Part shown: piece after piece, positions 1-8,997 of the stretch | Layout: each line of letters begins with the position of its first letter | Position numbering within the stretch: the first letter of the stretch is position 1 | From: JBBIWA01 sp037439425 | Lineage (GTDB): Bacteria; Acidobacteriota; Blastocatellia; RBC074 | NCBI GenBank assembly: GCA_037439425.1 | Contig: JBBIWA010000012.1 | Coordinates: forward strand, 35,282-99,281 | Direction: 5' to 3' | DNA length: 64,000 nucleotides | Position numbers and translations under genes: made by a program | The notes under the pieces: generated by a model | Database searches by the model: none | The model's input: only the letters and a program-made list of their open reading frames with translations | Told to the model about the DNA's origin: nothing

Positions 1-638
1 TCGAGATAGACGAGACTAACTTGAGTTCCAGGACGGCCATCCAGGCGCGACAGGATCGCTCCGCTCAGTCGCAATCGCTGGTAAGCGGGCGGCTCTGTGC
101 TTTGGGAGAGGCGCTCAAAGAGCTGCTTCACAGCCGTTTGATCGACCTGCTGGATGACGAACCCAGGGCGTAAACCTGCGCGCGCGGCCGCTGATGACGG
201 CTCGACTCGAGTGATCACTGCTTGATTGTCTATGATCCGGAGGTCAATGCCGAGGCTACCATTAGCCGGGCTTGCCGGGCCCTCTTCACTATCCTCGAGG
301 ATGGCTTCGGGCGGGATGATATTGAAGTGTGATTGTTTCAACTGGCTGAGCATCTCTTGGAGAGCTTGATAAAACTCTCGATCGCTTTTGGCTGCCGCGA
401 CACGTGGCGCATATTGTTCTTTGACCTTGTCCCAATCAACACCACCGAAGCTCGGATCAAAATGTTTTTCTTTAACTGTGCGCCAGACGAGCTCGAATGA
501 TTCCTGGCGCAGATTAGCAGCACTAGGATCAGCAGGGACGGCACCAGCTACGCCTGGCTGCTGGGGGATTTTATTTTGTGCTACGACGCTGAATGAGATG
601 GCCAGGCAAAGCGACGCCAGCAAGATCATCTTCTTCAT
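1..638 (-). CDS. Secreted S41-type (C-terminal processing) peptidase with PDZ domain, partial
   Basis: About 212 residues are visible and the gene runs off the left edge. The ATG at 638 follows a GAGGGG ribosome-binding site and begins a signal peptide (MKKMILLASLCLAISFSVVA). Residues 40-110 match the helical N-terminal region of tricorn/S41 peptidases (FELVWRTVKEKHFDPSFGG). Residues about 130-190 form a PDZ domain (GSLGIDLRIIDNQAVITRVE, then AARAGLRPGFVI). The catalytic Ser/Lys domain would lie outside the window, so activity cannot be judged. By family, the protein would bind exposed C-termini and degrade proteins in the periplasm. The frame stays open to base 1. Confidence 0.8.
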   Translation of the reverse strand, partial: MKKMILLASLCLAISFSVVAQNKIPQQPGVAGAVPADPSAANLRQESFELVWRTVKEKHFDPSFGGVDWDKVKEQYAPRVAAAKSDREFYQALQEMLSQLKQSHFNIIPPEAILEDSEEGPASPANGSLGIDLRIIDNQAVITRVEPSSAAARAGLRPGFVIQQVDQTAVKQLFERLSQSTEPPAYQRLRLSGAILSRLDGRPGTQVSLVYL

Positions 639-945
639 CAACTTTTCCCCTCTTACTCAATTCCTCACTACGAGGCCAGGATCACCCTGCAAGAGTGATA
701 GTAGATTACACCATACGATGATCGCCTGAACAAGGTTCTCGGGAGTAACACAGGTTGCAGCTCCGCCCCACTCTCACGGTTTCTCTATCGAGTACAACGC
801 AGAATTTTGGCCGTGTGGATGCGACTGCTAGTTTCCTATCCCATCAAGCCTAGCAGCATCGTCGCCCCGGCAATGCCCATTTCGCGTGCCTTAAAGATTT
901 TGTAAAGCAGCTTGCCTTCACCCGTAATTCTTCACGTCTCTCCCG

Positions 946-1047
946 CTAGCCGCAGCCATCGGCGAAGCCACTTATAAGTCTCAATGAAGAGTATGGCCTC
1001 AACTACCGCACTAGCCGCAGCCATCGGGCGAAACCACTTATAAGTCT
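946..1047. repeat. Two direct copies of a ~36-bp repeat in a 460-bp intergenic stretch
   Basis: The segment beginning CTAGCCGCAGCCATCGG occurs at 946-981 and again at 1011-1047, differing by a few bases. The rest of 639-1100 holds no convincing gene. The repeats lie next to the decayed IS4-type element and may be part of its debris. Confidence 0.55.
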
Positions 1048-1099
1048 TCGGGGGACACCTTTCTCACAGTCTTCGACCTAACTACAGGACAAAAGCTTG

Positions 1100-2570
1100 A
1101 TAACTTTATTCCAGACAACGACAGGCCCAAAGTTGGTCACTAACCGACACAAGGTATTGAGTCCGAGCCGAAACACACTTGGGGGCGGATAAGCAGGCTT
1201 GTTCAGTTTGAGTTCTTTGACAGCAGCTTGCCGCCGGCCGACGATAAACGCTCAACTGAAAGCTAGTGCTAGGGGCACCACTAACTTGCTCAAGCGTTCC
1301 GGGTCTTGCAACCGGATGTCTTCCAGATTGAAGCCACACGATTTGAGCGCCCCGAAGAGAGTTTCAATGCCCCATCTTTTTGGTACCTGGAGTCCCCAGC
1401 TTTTGAATCGGGCAAGTGCTTTAAACAAGCCTGGGTTGTTACTTATTTCAAGGTAGCATTTACCTACTTAGCGCGAGAAAGTCGCGGGCGGCAAAGGTCA
1501 ATTAGTCTTCGCCGCACCTGCCCAACTGTATCCTCGCGCTTGTACCACGACCGGTGGAACTTGGGCATTTCGACCGGCAGCTTGCCGGTGGCGATCAGTT
1601 TCAACAACACCTGGACCGCGCACAGGAAGAGCATCCAACGACGCACCTCCTGTCCGCTGCGCCCTCGATAGTGCCCCAGGCTCAGCTATTTGACTTCATC
1701 CAGGTTGACCTCGATTTGATAGCCTCCATCGTAAGCCTTCACGGCCTGGCACGGACGAAAGCTCAAGATTGGTCGTCAGCAAGTACCGGAGTTCGAACGG
1801 CAATCCGGGCACGGCAATAATCGACGCGCGCTCGGTAAGCCCGTCTTGGTTTGCTCTGGCGCGAAGTAGACCACCTGATTACGCCGCGCCCGCCCGATGA
1901 CGAACTGCTTAAGTTCATCCAGGCCGCGCAGCAATGAGCGACCGCAGGATGCCGCGATCAACAACGGCAGCAGTTCTTCACACCTTCAGGCAAGCGCAGA
2001 TGCTTGGCTAACTCGACGGTCAATTCTGGAATTGTCCGCCCTTTGACGTAGAGCAGGGCACCGATCAAGAGACTGGCCCAACTTTTCGCTTTGCCGCTGG
2101 TCTACTCGTAAAGGTGGGCGGCGAAGAGATAGCAATGACCTTTGAGGTTCTTGGCGCGCGAGGGCGCTCTTCTTTGTGCGATGAAACCAACCGAGGCCGG
2201 CCACCTTGTTGGAGTGTGGTTTCTCGGGTCTGGGTTGAGTCAGCAATCCAGAAGAGCCGTTTGGGTAACTCGCTTGGATAGATGTAACTCGAGGTGACCT
2301 CGATCAATTTCGCCATAAAAGCTTGATGCGAGAGCTTATGGACGCAAAAAAGGTCGGAGAGTCGTTGCGGCTGGTAGTAAGCCAGGGCGAAGACGGAAGC
2401 GTGAACCGTACAGTGTTTGGCTTCGCCCAGCAGGACGCCGAGGAAGAGATATAGGAAGCTGACAAAGACCTCGCTCCGAAACAAAACGGAGAATTTGGCG
2501 ATGTAAAGAATGATTTCTGATGGTAAGCTTTCCGTAAGTGGCTTCCTTGTTGCGCTCTATCACGCATAAG
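1100..2570 (-). pseudogene. Decayed IS4-family transposase
   Basis: Transposase-like protein can be followed across all three minus frames, so the gene carries several frameshifts and stops. Reading down the minus strand: a segment at 2484-2200 (PKRLFWIADSTQTRETTLQQ), a KVAGLGWFHRTKK segment in another frame, a segment ending RNQVVYFAPEQ near 1860, and near 1390-1350 the piece KRWGIETLFGALKSCGFNLE. That last piece fits the IS4 signature R-x3-E-x6-K, but the preceding Tyr is Val. There is no intact ORF, so it is inactive. It lies just beyond the AT-rich HtrA/TPR gene and may be linked to that gene's arrival. Confidence 0.8.
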
Positions 2571-2661
2571 GATGACCACTTTGGACGCGAGAAACAGGCT
2601 CCCTGCGCCGCTTACCGAGCCACATTAACTATCAAAAAACCGGGAACTACAGTTATCAAGG

Positions 2662-3699
2662 TTACCTATAAATCAGATTGAACAACTCGTTGGCTAAATC
2701 TTCGTCCAATTCTTTAAGAATCTTGTATTCTTTTAATGCCGAGCTTTTATCACCGACCTGCAAATAAACCAAGCCCAGATTATAGTGCGCCTCGGCAAGA
2801 TCAGGTTTGATGCGGATTGCCTGCTTGTATGCCTCTATCTCTTCTGTGTAGCGCCCGAGCTCGCCATTGCAATAGCCAATATAAAAAAAGGCATCAGCAT
2901 TATTCGGGTCTTTCTCTACAGCCTTTTCAAAATGAGAGAGGGCATTTTCATACTCCTCCCTCCAGAGGTAAGAAAGGCCGGCAAAGAATAATCCTTCTGC
3001 AGATGTAAGCCACTCACCTGAGATCTGCGATCGCCGTTCAGTAAGTGTTTTTCCTCTATCTAATTTTTTAAGTCTCGTTATCCTTTCTGAGGGAATGGCA
3101 AAGTTCAGGTTTTGTCCTTTAATTATTTGAAGAGTTGCCACTCCGATAACCTCGCCTTTCATATTGACTACAGGGCTTCCGCTTGAGCCTGGGGAGATAG
3201 GTGCAGTAATCTGAATGATTTTTCCAAAATTTGGGATATCCCGAACAGCGGAAACAATACCATCAGAAACCGTGCGCTCAAGACCTAATGGATTACCGAT
3301 TACGATAATGCGTTCACCGGTTTCTGGCAGACTACTGCTAACGAGTAAAGGCTTTACATTCTTATGAGGTATGTTTACAGAAACCTGTATTATATCTCCA
3401 TCCTTATCCTCTGCTATGATCTGGCCGATAGGGTACACTTTGCCATCCGTCGTTTTGACTTCAGCCTGTGCTGCATTAAGAAGCACATGCCGATTGGTGA
3501 TGATATCTCCATCTTGACTGATGAAAAATCCGCTTCCCTGACCTGATAGGTTTCCTTTTTGGTCGTAGGTTAGAATGAGGACAGTGGATGGTTCCACTCT
3601 TTTGATAATCTCTGGTAATGTTTCCTGGGCGATTAGTGGGCTGAAAGGAACAAGACACAGAATTAAGACACCTATCAAAGACAGCTCATGGTTTTTCAT
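2662..3699 (-). CDS. Secreted trypsin-like (HtrA/DegP-type) protease with C-terminal TPR repeats
   Basis: 345 residues from the ATG at 3699, which follows GGGTGGGAAAT; the longer ORF start at 3819 would put 40 residues before the signal peptide. The signal peptide ends near AQE. The protease core shows the His motif ITNRHVL, an Asp in DKDGDI, and the Ser motif SPGSSGSPV, so the triad is complete. No PDZ follows; instead about three TPR units occupy the last 120 residues (FFYIGYCNGELGRYTEEIEA, AHYNLGLVYLQVG). It probably acts in periplasmic protein quality control, with the TPRs recruiting substrate or partner. Base composition is AT-richer than its neighbours (two 60-base lines counted by hand gave 37% and 45% GC) and IS remnants flank it, suggesting horizontal acquisition. 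Confidence 0.9.
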   Translation of the reverse strand: MKNHELSLIGVLILCLVPFSPLIAQETLPEIIKRVEPSTVLILTYDQKGNLSGQGSGFFISQDGDIITNRHVLLNAAQAEVKTTDGKVYPIGQIIAEDKDGDIIQVSVNIPHKNVKPLLVSSSLPETGERIIVIGNPLGLERTVSDGIVSAVRDIPNFGKIIQITAPISPGSSGSPVVNMKGEVIGVATLQIIKGQNLNFAIPSERITRLKKLDRGKTLTERRSQISGEWLTSAEGLFFAGLSYLWREEYENALSHFEKAVEKDPNNADAFFYIGYCNGELGRYTEEIEAYKQAIRIKPDLAEAHYNLGLVYLQVGDKSSALKEYKILKELDEDLANELFNLIYR

Positions 3700-4019
3700 A
3701 TTTCCCACCCCCAATAAGTATTGTCGCTTAACTTTCAACATCAGCGCGCAGCGCTCCCGCTGCAACACTACTTGGCCGGCATAGCTTGCCTTCCAACCGG
3801 ATGAACGAGCAGGATGCACGTTCTTAGCGTGCTGTTGTTGAACTAAGGCGCCAGCGCGCCAGATATTTTTCCTGTCAGAAAACTTGCTTCCTTTGAAGCA
3901 GTGGTTAATTTATTGAGAGTTACCAAAGTTGGTTTACAACCAGACCAGCATGATGAAAGAAACTGAGCAGCAACTCAGGTCGTCGTCGGAGACGGGCAAA
4001 TCCATCATCGACGCGATAG

Positions 4020-4180
4020 CGGATTTCTACGCCCATCCGACTCACACCCAACTGCCGAGCGATCGCCGCTTGGGTCAGGCGTCCGGCTCTCAACAACCGC
4101 GCCCTTTCACGTCGGTGCTCTTCCAGTTGCTGGTGTGTGAGCACTCTTGGTTGCCAGGTCATGGCCATAGTGTAAATCAA
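4020..4180 (-). pseudogene. N-terminal helix-turn-helix remnant of an IS630-type transposase
   Basis: About 50 residues (HRRERARLLRAGRLTQAAIA then RQLGVSRMGVE) match the N-terminal HTH of IS630/Tc1-mariner-type transposases. The frame then runs into unrelated sequence and no DDE domain follows. It marks the far flank of the AT-rich protease gene, with the decayed IS4 element on the other side. Confidence 0.6.
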
Positions 4181-4625
4181 TTTTCGTTTCTCTCAATAAA
4201 ACACGAGATTATTCGAAATGACTAAAAAATAAGAGAGGGAGGTAAAAACACTCGCTCGAGGCACTGGGTAGTATAACGAATCTTGTGTAGAAGTGAGGGG
4301 ACTGTTATCCTTGCAGGTAACTACACTAAACAAGGAGAAAGCCATAGCTCCCGAAGCAGATCATAAGGCTTTCGACAAAGGCAGTCAAGCCTTTTTCCAG
4401 GAAACCAGCTCTGAAGAATCAGGTGACCAGAAGCCGTCGGCGGTATGGTTGCCAGAAAATCGCTTGGCAATGGAGTCACACTGGTCCTGAGGGGCCGAAG
4501 CGAGCGCAGCACTGATGTTCTTTGAAAATTAAGCAAAAGTACGATTCGACAACCTCACCGCAGCGCCGCACGATTCTAGGAGGTGTCGAACCGGATTTGA
4601 ATCGGCAGGGCGCGCGCATCGCCAT
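4181..4625. other. Intergenic stretch without recognisable gene
   Basis: One 65-codon ORF at 4293-4490 has no recognisable domain and no clear ribosome-binding site, so it is not called. Nothing else supportable is seen before the long repeat begins. Confidence 0.4.
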
Positions 4626-5256
4626 GAATGACTCCTCAGCTAATCCCTGGGAGCGTACGCCATTAGTTTCTACACAAGTCAAGATGTGGTACCAGAGAGT
4701 CTATGGTCATAAAAGTTCCTGAACTCGAACCGCGCTTACAAGCGCGCTAGCGCAGACTGGTCAGACAAGATTTGAGCGCTGCCCAGAGGGTGGCCGCCCA
4801 TGCGCGCCAGGATAAGGGTGAAAAGCTTGGGCCCAATCCCCTGAAGCGGCATTGGGGGATAGTTCAGGTCCTAGCTTCCTGCCCCGCTGATGAGGGGGGC
4901 TCACCAAGCCGAGAGGCTAGAGTTGGGCCATCCCCAACTGCCTTGGGGAGCTGCGAAAGAGTTGCAGCCTTCCAAATAGGCTGGGCTTGAGCCTTTGTCA
5001 TCACCCAAGTTTTTGTATGCCGATGCCACGAGAGAAGTCTTGTGGAACCTCAGGCTGGTGGCTACAGGGAACTAGGCGAGCATTGAAGATGCCACGAGAC
5101 AAGCCTTGTGGAGCTTCACATTGGTGGCTACAGGAAACTAGGCAAGCATTAAAGATGCCACTAGAGAAGTCTTGTGTAGTCCCACGCTGATGACTACGGT
5201 AGCCGACAACGTGAATCACCACGAGGCAAGCTCGTGGCATCAGTAGCTCAGAAGCG
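4626..5256. repeat. Long dispersed repeat, copy 1 (inverted partner at 51967-52592)
   Basis: Read on the plus strand, this 631-bp segment matches the reverse complement of 51967-52592 with scattered substitutions. It begins with a fragment of family B (GAATGACTCC...CTGGGAGCG), contains about 370 bp shared only by the two copies, including small hairpins such as CCCCAACTGCCTTGGGG, and ends with family C hairpin units. A 94-codon ORF in copy 2 (52231-52515) is broken here, so the segment is more likely a composite non-coding or decayed mobile sequence than a gene. Confidence 0.85.
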
Positions 5257-5320
5257 CGCCTAGCTGACAACGTGAATCACCACGAGGCAAGCTCGTGGCA
5301 TCGGTAGCTCAGTACCCTTG
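5022..5320. repeat. Family C hairpin repeats: three 66-bp tandem units plus two inverted units
   Basis: Units begin GATGCCAC at 5022, 5088 and 5154, exactly 66 bp apart. Each carries a palindromic core followed by a TTCACnTTGGTGGCTAC-like tail. Two opposite-strand units follow at about 5200-5245 and 5265-5312, with the perfect core CCACGAGGCAAGCTCGTGG (7-bp stem, 5-nt loop). The same family recurs at 36.6-36.9 kb and 51.97-52.2 kb. Size and structure resemble REP elements. No RAYT-type transposase is seen in the window. Confidence 0.75.
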
Positions 5321-5449
5321 CAGCAAAAGTGCGTGATTAAGGGAGCGATTTGTGCATCGCAAAAATTTGCTGACAATGAGAGGTTGAAGATGATAGAGAA
5401 TCGGCAGTGCCTCGACCTGGCCTCAGAAAGTATGGTGAGAAACCCTGGC

Positions 5450-5610
5450 AGAGGTTGACAAGATTCCGAGAATTGATCCCGCCGAAGTAGATTTATTGAT
5501 CGAGAAATTGGAGCAAAACCAACTGTCCGATCAGGAGAAGAAGGTCATCTCCTAGCTGTTGCGAACCCTGCTCTCTTTGGTCGGGATACTGCTGGAAAAG
5601 CAAAAGGATG
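5450..5610 (+). pseudogene. Fragment resembling the N-terminus of an IS66-type transposase
   Basis: The frame reading DPAEVDLLIEKLEQ, then LSDQEKKVIS, a TAG stop, and LLRTLLSLVGILLEKQK resembles the leucine-rich N-terminal helix of IS66 TnpC proteins. It has an in-frame stop and no recognisable continuation toward the zinc-finger or DDE domain. It is a short, inactive remnant and the family call is tentative. Confidence 0.4.
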
Positions 5611-5971
5611 ATCTCGCCCCGGTGATTCGTATGGGTGACGCAGCGGCGGCCAATTGGAGCGGAAACAACGAGAGCGTCTTCAAGCTCCAAACTTGGACCT
5701 TCAAAACTGGAGCAGCAGTGTGGAAGAAAAGCGCCTGGCCATCTCGAGAGGCTGGGCGCGTAGTTGGTCAGGGATGGATTCGGATTGGGATTTGCGGTTT
5801 GCCTGTCACTGATCGAAGCGGGCTTTGAGTTCAAGCTTGCCTGCGCGTTGCACGCAAGCAGGCAGTTCGTCAGGAATTTGATCCATCGAATACCTCCAAA
5901 CAAAAGTAAGATCTGGCATCGCTGGAAACGATAGAGGAAAGGGCAGTCACAAATCACGAACACTTGGCGAA

Positions 5972-6256
5972 TCAAGGTAGCGTATGCGGACCAATGTAAG
6001 GACTCAGGGCCTCAGGCGTGACCAATTCAACCCGCCGGCCAAATAACCCCTCTAGAAAGAGCGCAACTCCTGCAAAGTTGTCGAAGGTCTTGTGACCAGT
6101 TTCAAACTCCACCAAGATATCAATGTCACTGTCGCCACTCGGTTGTCCACGGACGAAGGAACCAAAAAGACCCAGCCTTCTGACTCCCCAGCTTCTGATT
6201 TGGTCTTGATGCCTGCGGATAAGAGAGAGAATCTGCTCCTTCGTCTGCACAGCCAT
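5972..6256 (-). CDS. MNT-type minimal nucleotidyltransferase (toxin-antitoxin-type antitoxin)
   Basis: 94 residues from the ATG at 6256, after a GAGG ribosome-binding site; a longer frame begins at 6283. The nucleotidyltransferase fold signature is present: GSFVRG followed by DSDIDILVEF (GS...DxD metal-binding pair). Proteins of this family are usually the MntA partner of a HepT (HEPN) RNase and transfer nucleotides to it. No HepT-like frame is seen directly downstream, and the protein ends just after the conserved SPYIGPH, a little shorter than usual. It may be an orphan or a slightly truncated module. Confidence 0.8.
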   Translation of the reverse strand: MAVQTKEQILSLIRRHQDQIRSWGVRRLGLFGSFVRGQPSGDSDIDILVEFETGHKTFDNFAGVALFLEGLFGRRVELVTPEALSPYIGPHTLP

Positions 6257-6460
6257 TCCGATTACCTCGCTCGATCTTCGCAATAGCGAATAGTACCGCC
6301 TGTGCCAACTTGCCCGCCCAATTAGACTGCCGAAGCGAAACAGGAAGCGAGTGATGCGTGCGATCAGGGCTTTGTCCCACGGTATATTGTCAAGTAACGT
6401 TTGCTCCGGTTTGGAGGCGCCGTGACATACTTGTTGCTATTCTCCGGGACTACCCATTAT

Positions 6461-7195
6461 TCACTCGCTTGCCAAAAGCTCAGCTAAATGCATCGTTCTG
6501 ATGTGTGACCCGGCGCGACTCAAGCCGCCTGCTATCTGCATCAGGCAACTGGAATCATTGGCGATGAGATAATCTGCGCCGCTGCGTTTGATGCGCTCGA
6601 GTTTTTCCTGCAAGATGGCATTGGAGATCTCTCCGTACTTGACTGAGAAGGTTCCGCCAAATCCACAACACGTATCGGGCGCTTCCATCTCGATGAACTC
6701 GATGCCACGCACAGCGCGAATGAGTCGCCTCGGCTCATCGGCGATGCGCAGCTCGCGGAGCAGATGGCAGGCATCGTGGTAAGTAACACGCCCTTCAAAG
6801 CGCGCGCCTACATCTTCAAGCTTCAATTCTCGGACGATGAATTCTGAAAACTCGCGCAGCCGCGAGCGCGTGCGATCAAGTCTGCTACGCCAGCCCTCAT
6901 CATCCGGGCCGTGAAAGAGTTCGCCGTAGTAATTGCGCACCATGGCCGTACATGAACCCGATGGTGTGACGATGAAGTCAGCCGGGTCATTTTCAAAGAC
7001 GGTGATGAAATGCTCGGCCATCTTGCGCGCATCTGGCCGGTAACCGGTATTGAAGGCTGGTTGCCCGCAGCAGGTCTGAGCCGCATTGAAAGTCACTGTG
7101 ACGCCCAATCGCCGCAGCGTCGCCACCATCGCTTCGCCGGCGTGCGGAAAGAGCTGGTCTACCAGACAGGTGATGAAGAGAGAAACGCGCATCAT
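6461..7195 (-). CDS. lutA: LutA/YkgE-like (Fe-S)-binding cysteine-rich protein
   Basis: 244 residues with two CCG domains: TCCGQPAFNTGY near residue 42 and TCCGFGGTFSVKYGE near residue 175, plus the associated Cys residues (CLVD near residue 10; HDACH near 140). This is the LutA/GlcF-type cysteine-rich domain that binds Fe-S clusters or thiol-based cofactors in lactate and glycolate oxidation. The usual lutB and lutC partners are not in the window. Its ATG overlaps the xylulokinase stop (ATGA at 7195-7192), so the two are translationally coupled and likely share a sugar or hydroxy-acid pathway. The gene symbol rests on similarity only. Confidence 0.85.
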   Translation of the reverse strand: MMRVSLFITCLVDQLFPHAGEAMVATLRRLGVTVTFNAAQTCCGQPAFNTGYRPDARKMAEHFITVFENDPADFIVTPSGSCTAMVRNYYGELFHGPDDEGWRSRLDRTRSRLREFSEFIVRELKLEDVGARFEGRVTYHDACHLLRELRIADEPRRLIRAVRGIEFIEMEAPDTCCGFGGTFSVKYGEISNAILQEKLERIKRSGADYLIANDSSCLMQIAGGLSRAGSHIRTMHLAELLASE

Positions 7196-8715
7196 GAGAT
7201 CAATTGGCGATGTTCACTAAATGCCCAAGCCAGATCCGCGACCAGCCTGTTGTGCAGCACTTGCATGCGCTCATAGAGTCGCACTCGTTCGGAATCAGGT
7301 CGGCAGCGCGTCGTTTCATCCAATGCAATGAAGCGGTCGCAGAGTTCTTCGATTTTGATCATCTCGCCTTGCCAATGGCGGTAAGCCCAGATCGCTTGCA
7401 GTGCGGCGCCGAAAGCTGCGCCTTCTTCATTTTTGACACACACGACTTCAGCGTTGAAGACGTCGGCCAGGATCTGCCGCCACACGTGACTGCGCGCGCC
7501 GCCGCCTGTAGCGCGAATCTCGCGCGGCGTAATGCCTAGTTCGCGTAACCGCACCAGACCGTAGTTCAAGCCTAAGCTCGTCCCTTCCATCGCGGCACGC
7601 GCAAAATGTGCCACATCGAAGGTTTGCTGGCGCAGACCAAAATAGACTCCCGTCCCATCGGGTACGTTCGGCGTGCGTTCGCCCTCGAAGAAGGGAATCA
7701 GCATCAATCCATCATTGCCTGCGGGTGCGGATGCGGCTGCTTGGGATAGCTCTTCGTGCGAGAGTTTGAAGCGCGCGCGCACCATCTCGGTCGCGACCGT
7801 CACGTTCATAGTGCAAACGAGTGGCAGCCATCGGCCCGTTGAATCGCAAAAGGCCGCGACTTCGCCGCGCGGATCGATCACTGGCTTTTCGGAGCAGGCA
7901 TAGATAGTGCCCGAAGTGCCAAGGCTGACTGTGACCACGCCTTCGCGCACATTGCCCGTCCCGATGGCTCCCATCATATTGTCGCCCCCACCTGCGCTGA
8001 CGATGACCTCACTGCTGAGACCCAATTCGTCGGCTACTTCGCGGCGGAGCGTGCCGGCGATTTCATCAGCAGCAATCAAGGGTGGGAAGAAATCAGCTAG
8101 GGCGGGATCAATCGCTGCCATCGCCGTCTGGGACCATTGGCGATGCCGGACATCAAGCAGCGCTGTACCTGAAGCATCACCGCATTCCATCCTCTTGCTG
8201 CCGGTGAGCCAGAAATTGATGTAATCGTGGGGCAGCAGCACGCTGCGCAACCGCATATAATTTTCAGGCTCGTGATTTTTGAGCCAGAGAATTTTGGGGG
8301 CGGTGAAACCAGCCGGAACGCCGTTGCCGACAGCTTCTATGGTTTTTTCCAGCCCACCCAATTTCTCGATGATCTCTGCGCATTCAGCATGGGTGCTGGT
8401 ATCGCACCAGAGTTTGGCCGGGCGAATGACTCGATCTTTTTCATCGAGCGCGACAAATCCATGTTGCTGAGCTGAGACTCCGATTCCGCGCACGCGACTG
8501 CGATCGATACCCGATTTTTCGAGCACCGCTTGGATCGTTGCCCGCGCAGCTGCAAGCCATTCTGCCGGGTGTTGCTCCTTGTGGCCAGCAGGCAGGCCAG
8601 CGATCAAATCGTAAGTTGCGCTGGCGCTAGCTAAGACTTCGCCGCTTTCACTATCGAGCAAGATAGTTTTGGTGCCTTGGGTGCCGCTATCAATGCCGAT
8701 GAAGAATTCGTGCAT
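7192..8715 (-). CDS. xylB: Xylulokinase (FGGY carbohydrate kinase)
   Basis: 507 residues, the usual length. The N-terminal ATPase motif IGIDSGTQGTK, the substrate-region motifs GIGVSAQQHG and WCDTST, and the C-terminal ATP-binding segment (RATGGGARSHVWRQILADVF) mark an FGGY kinase of the xylulokinase branch, which phosphorylates D-xylulose to feed the pentose phosphate pathway. A related ketose is also possible. It heads a two-gene operon with the lutA-like gene. The ribosome-binding site (CAGGAG at 8730-8723 on the minus strand) is the terminal part of a family B repeat. Confidence 0.92.
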   Translation of the reverse strand: MHEFFIGIDSGTQGTKTILLDSESGEVLASASATYDLIAGLPAGHKEQHPAEWLAAARATIQAVLEKSGIDRSRVRGIGVSAQQHGFVALDEKDRVIRPAKLWCDTSTHAECAEIIEKLGGLEKTIEAVGNGVPAGFTAPKILWLKNHEPENYMRLRSVLLPHDYINFWLTGSKRMECGDASGTALLDVRHRQWSQTAMAAIDPALADFFPPLIAADEIAGTLRREVADELGLSSEVIVSAGGGDNMMGAIGTGNVREGVVTVSLGTSGTIYACSEKPVIDPRGEVAAFCDSTGRWLPLVCTMNVTVATEMVRARFKLSHEELSQAAASAPAGNDGLMLIPFFEGERTPNVPDGTGVYFGLRQQTFDVAHFARAAMEGTSLGLNYGLVRLRELGITPREIRATGGGARSHVWRQILADVFNAEVVCVKNEEGAAFGAALQAIWAYRHWQGEMIKIEELCDRFIALDETTRCRPDSERVRLYERMQVLHNRLVADLAWAFSEHRQLIS

Positions 8716-8717
8716 TG

Positions 8718-8866
8718 TCTACTCCTGTGGAAAATCCTGGGTAGGCAAGCCTCCTGCCTGCCGGCAAACAGGCCGCGTGCAGGCCTATGTTAAGCTAACC
8801 GTTACCGCAGAGCGAGCACGCTCGCAAGCGTGCCCACCCAGCTCCTCATTGTTTCTCCCGTATCGC
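8718..8866 (-). repeat. Family B repeat directly upstream of xylB
   Basis: On the minus strand the element runs from GGGAGAAACAATGAG through a GCACGCTTGCGAGCGTGC hairpin and a degenerate second hairpin to CCAGGATTTTCCACAGGAG, which is the xylB ribosome-binding site. Its upstream end cuts into the metallo-beta-lactamase remnant, so it appears to have been inserted after that gene was present. Confidence 0.75.
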
Positions 8867-8997
8867 TCAACAGCTCCGGAAAGCCGACGACATGATCGGA
8901 GTGCAGGTGTGTGTGGAAGACTCCCTGCACATCCTGCCACCGCACCTTGAGCTGCGTCAAGCGTTGCAGAGCGCCGCGCCCGACGTCAAGTCTGAAT
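8867..8997 (-). pseudogene. Metallo-beta-lactamase/RNase Z-like hydrolase fragment
   Basis: About 40 residues on the minus strand read GRGALQRLTQLKVRWQDVQG followed by VFHTHLHSDHVVGFPELL, with the HxHxDH zinc motif of MBL-fold hydrolases. The fragment is cut at one end by the family B repeat and joins decayed hypE at the other. It has no start and no full domain. Confidence 0.7.

Noticed and set aside
4575..4605. tRNA-like T-arm (GGATTTGAATC / GGTTCGACACC)
   Set aside because: No cloverleaf or acceptor stem could be built around it.
5493..5975. 160-codon minus-strand ORF next to the MNT gene, considered as HepT
   Set aside because: Composition is not helical HEPN-like and no R-x4-6-H motif was found; it overlaps the IS66 remnant on the other strand.
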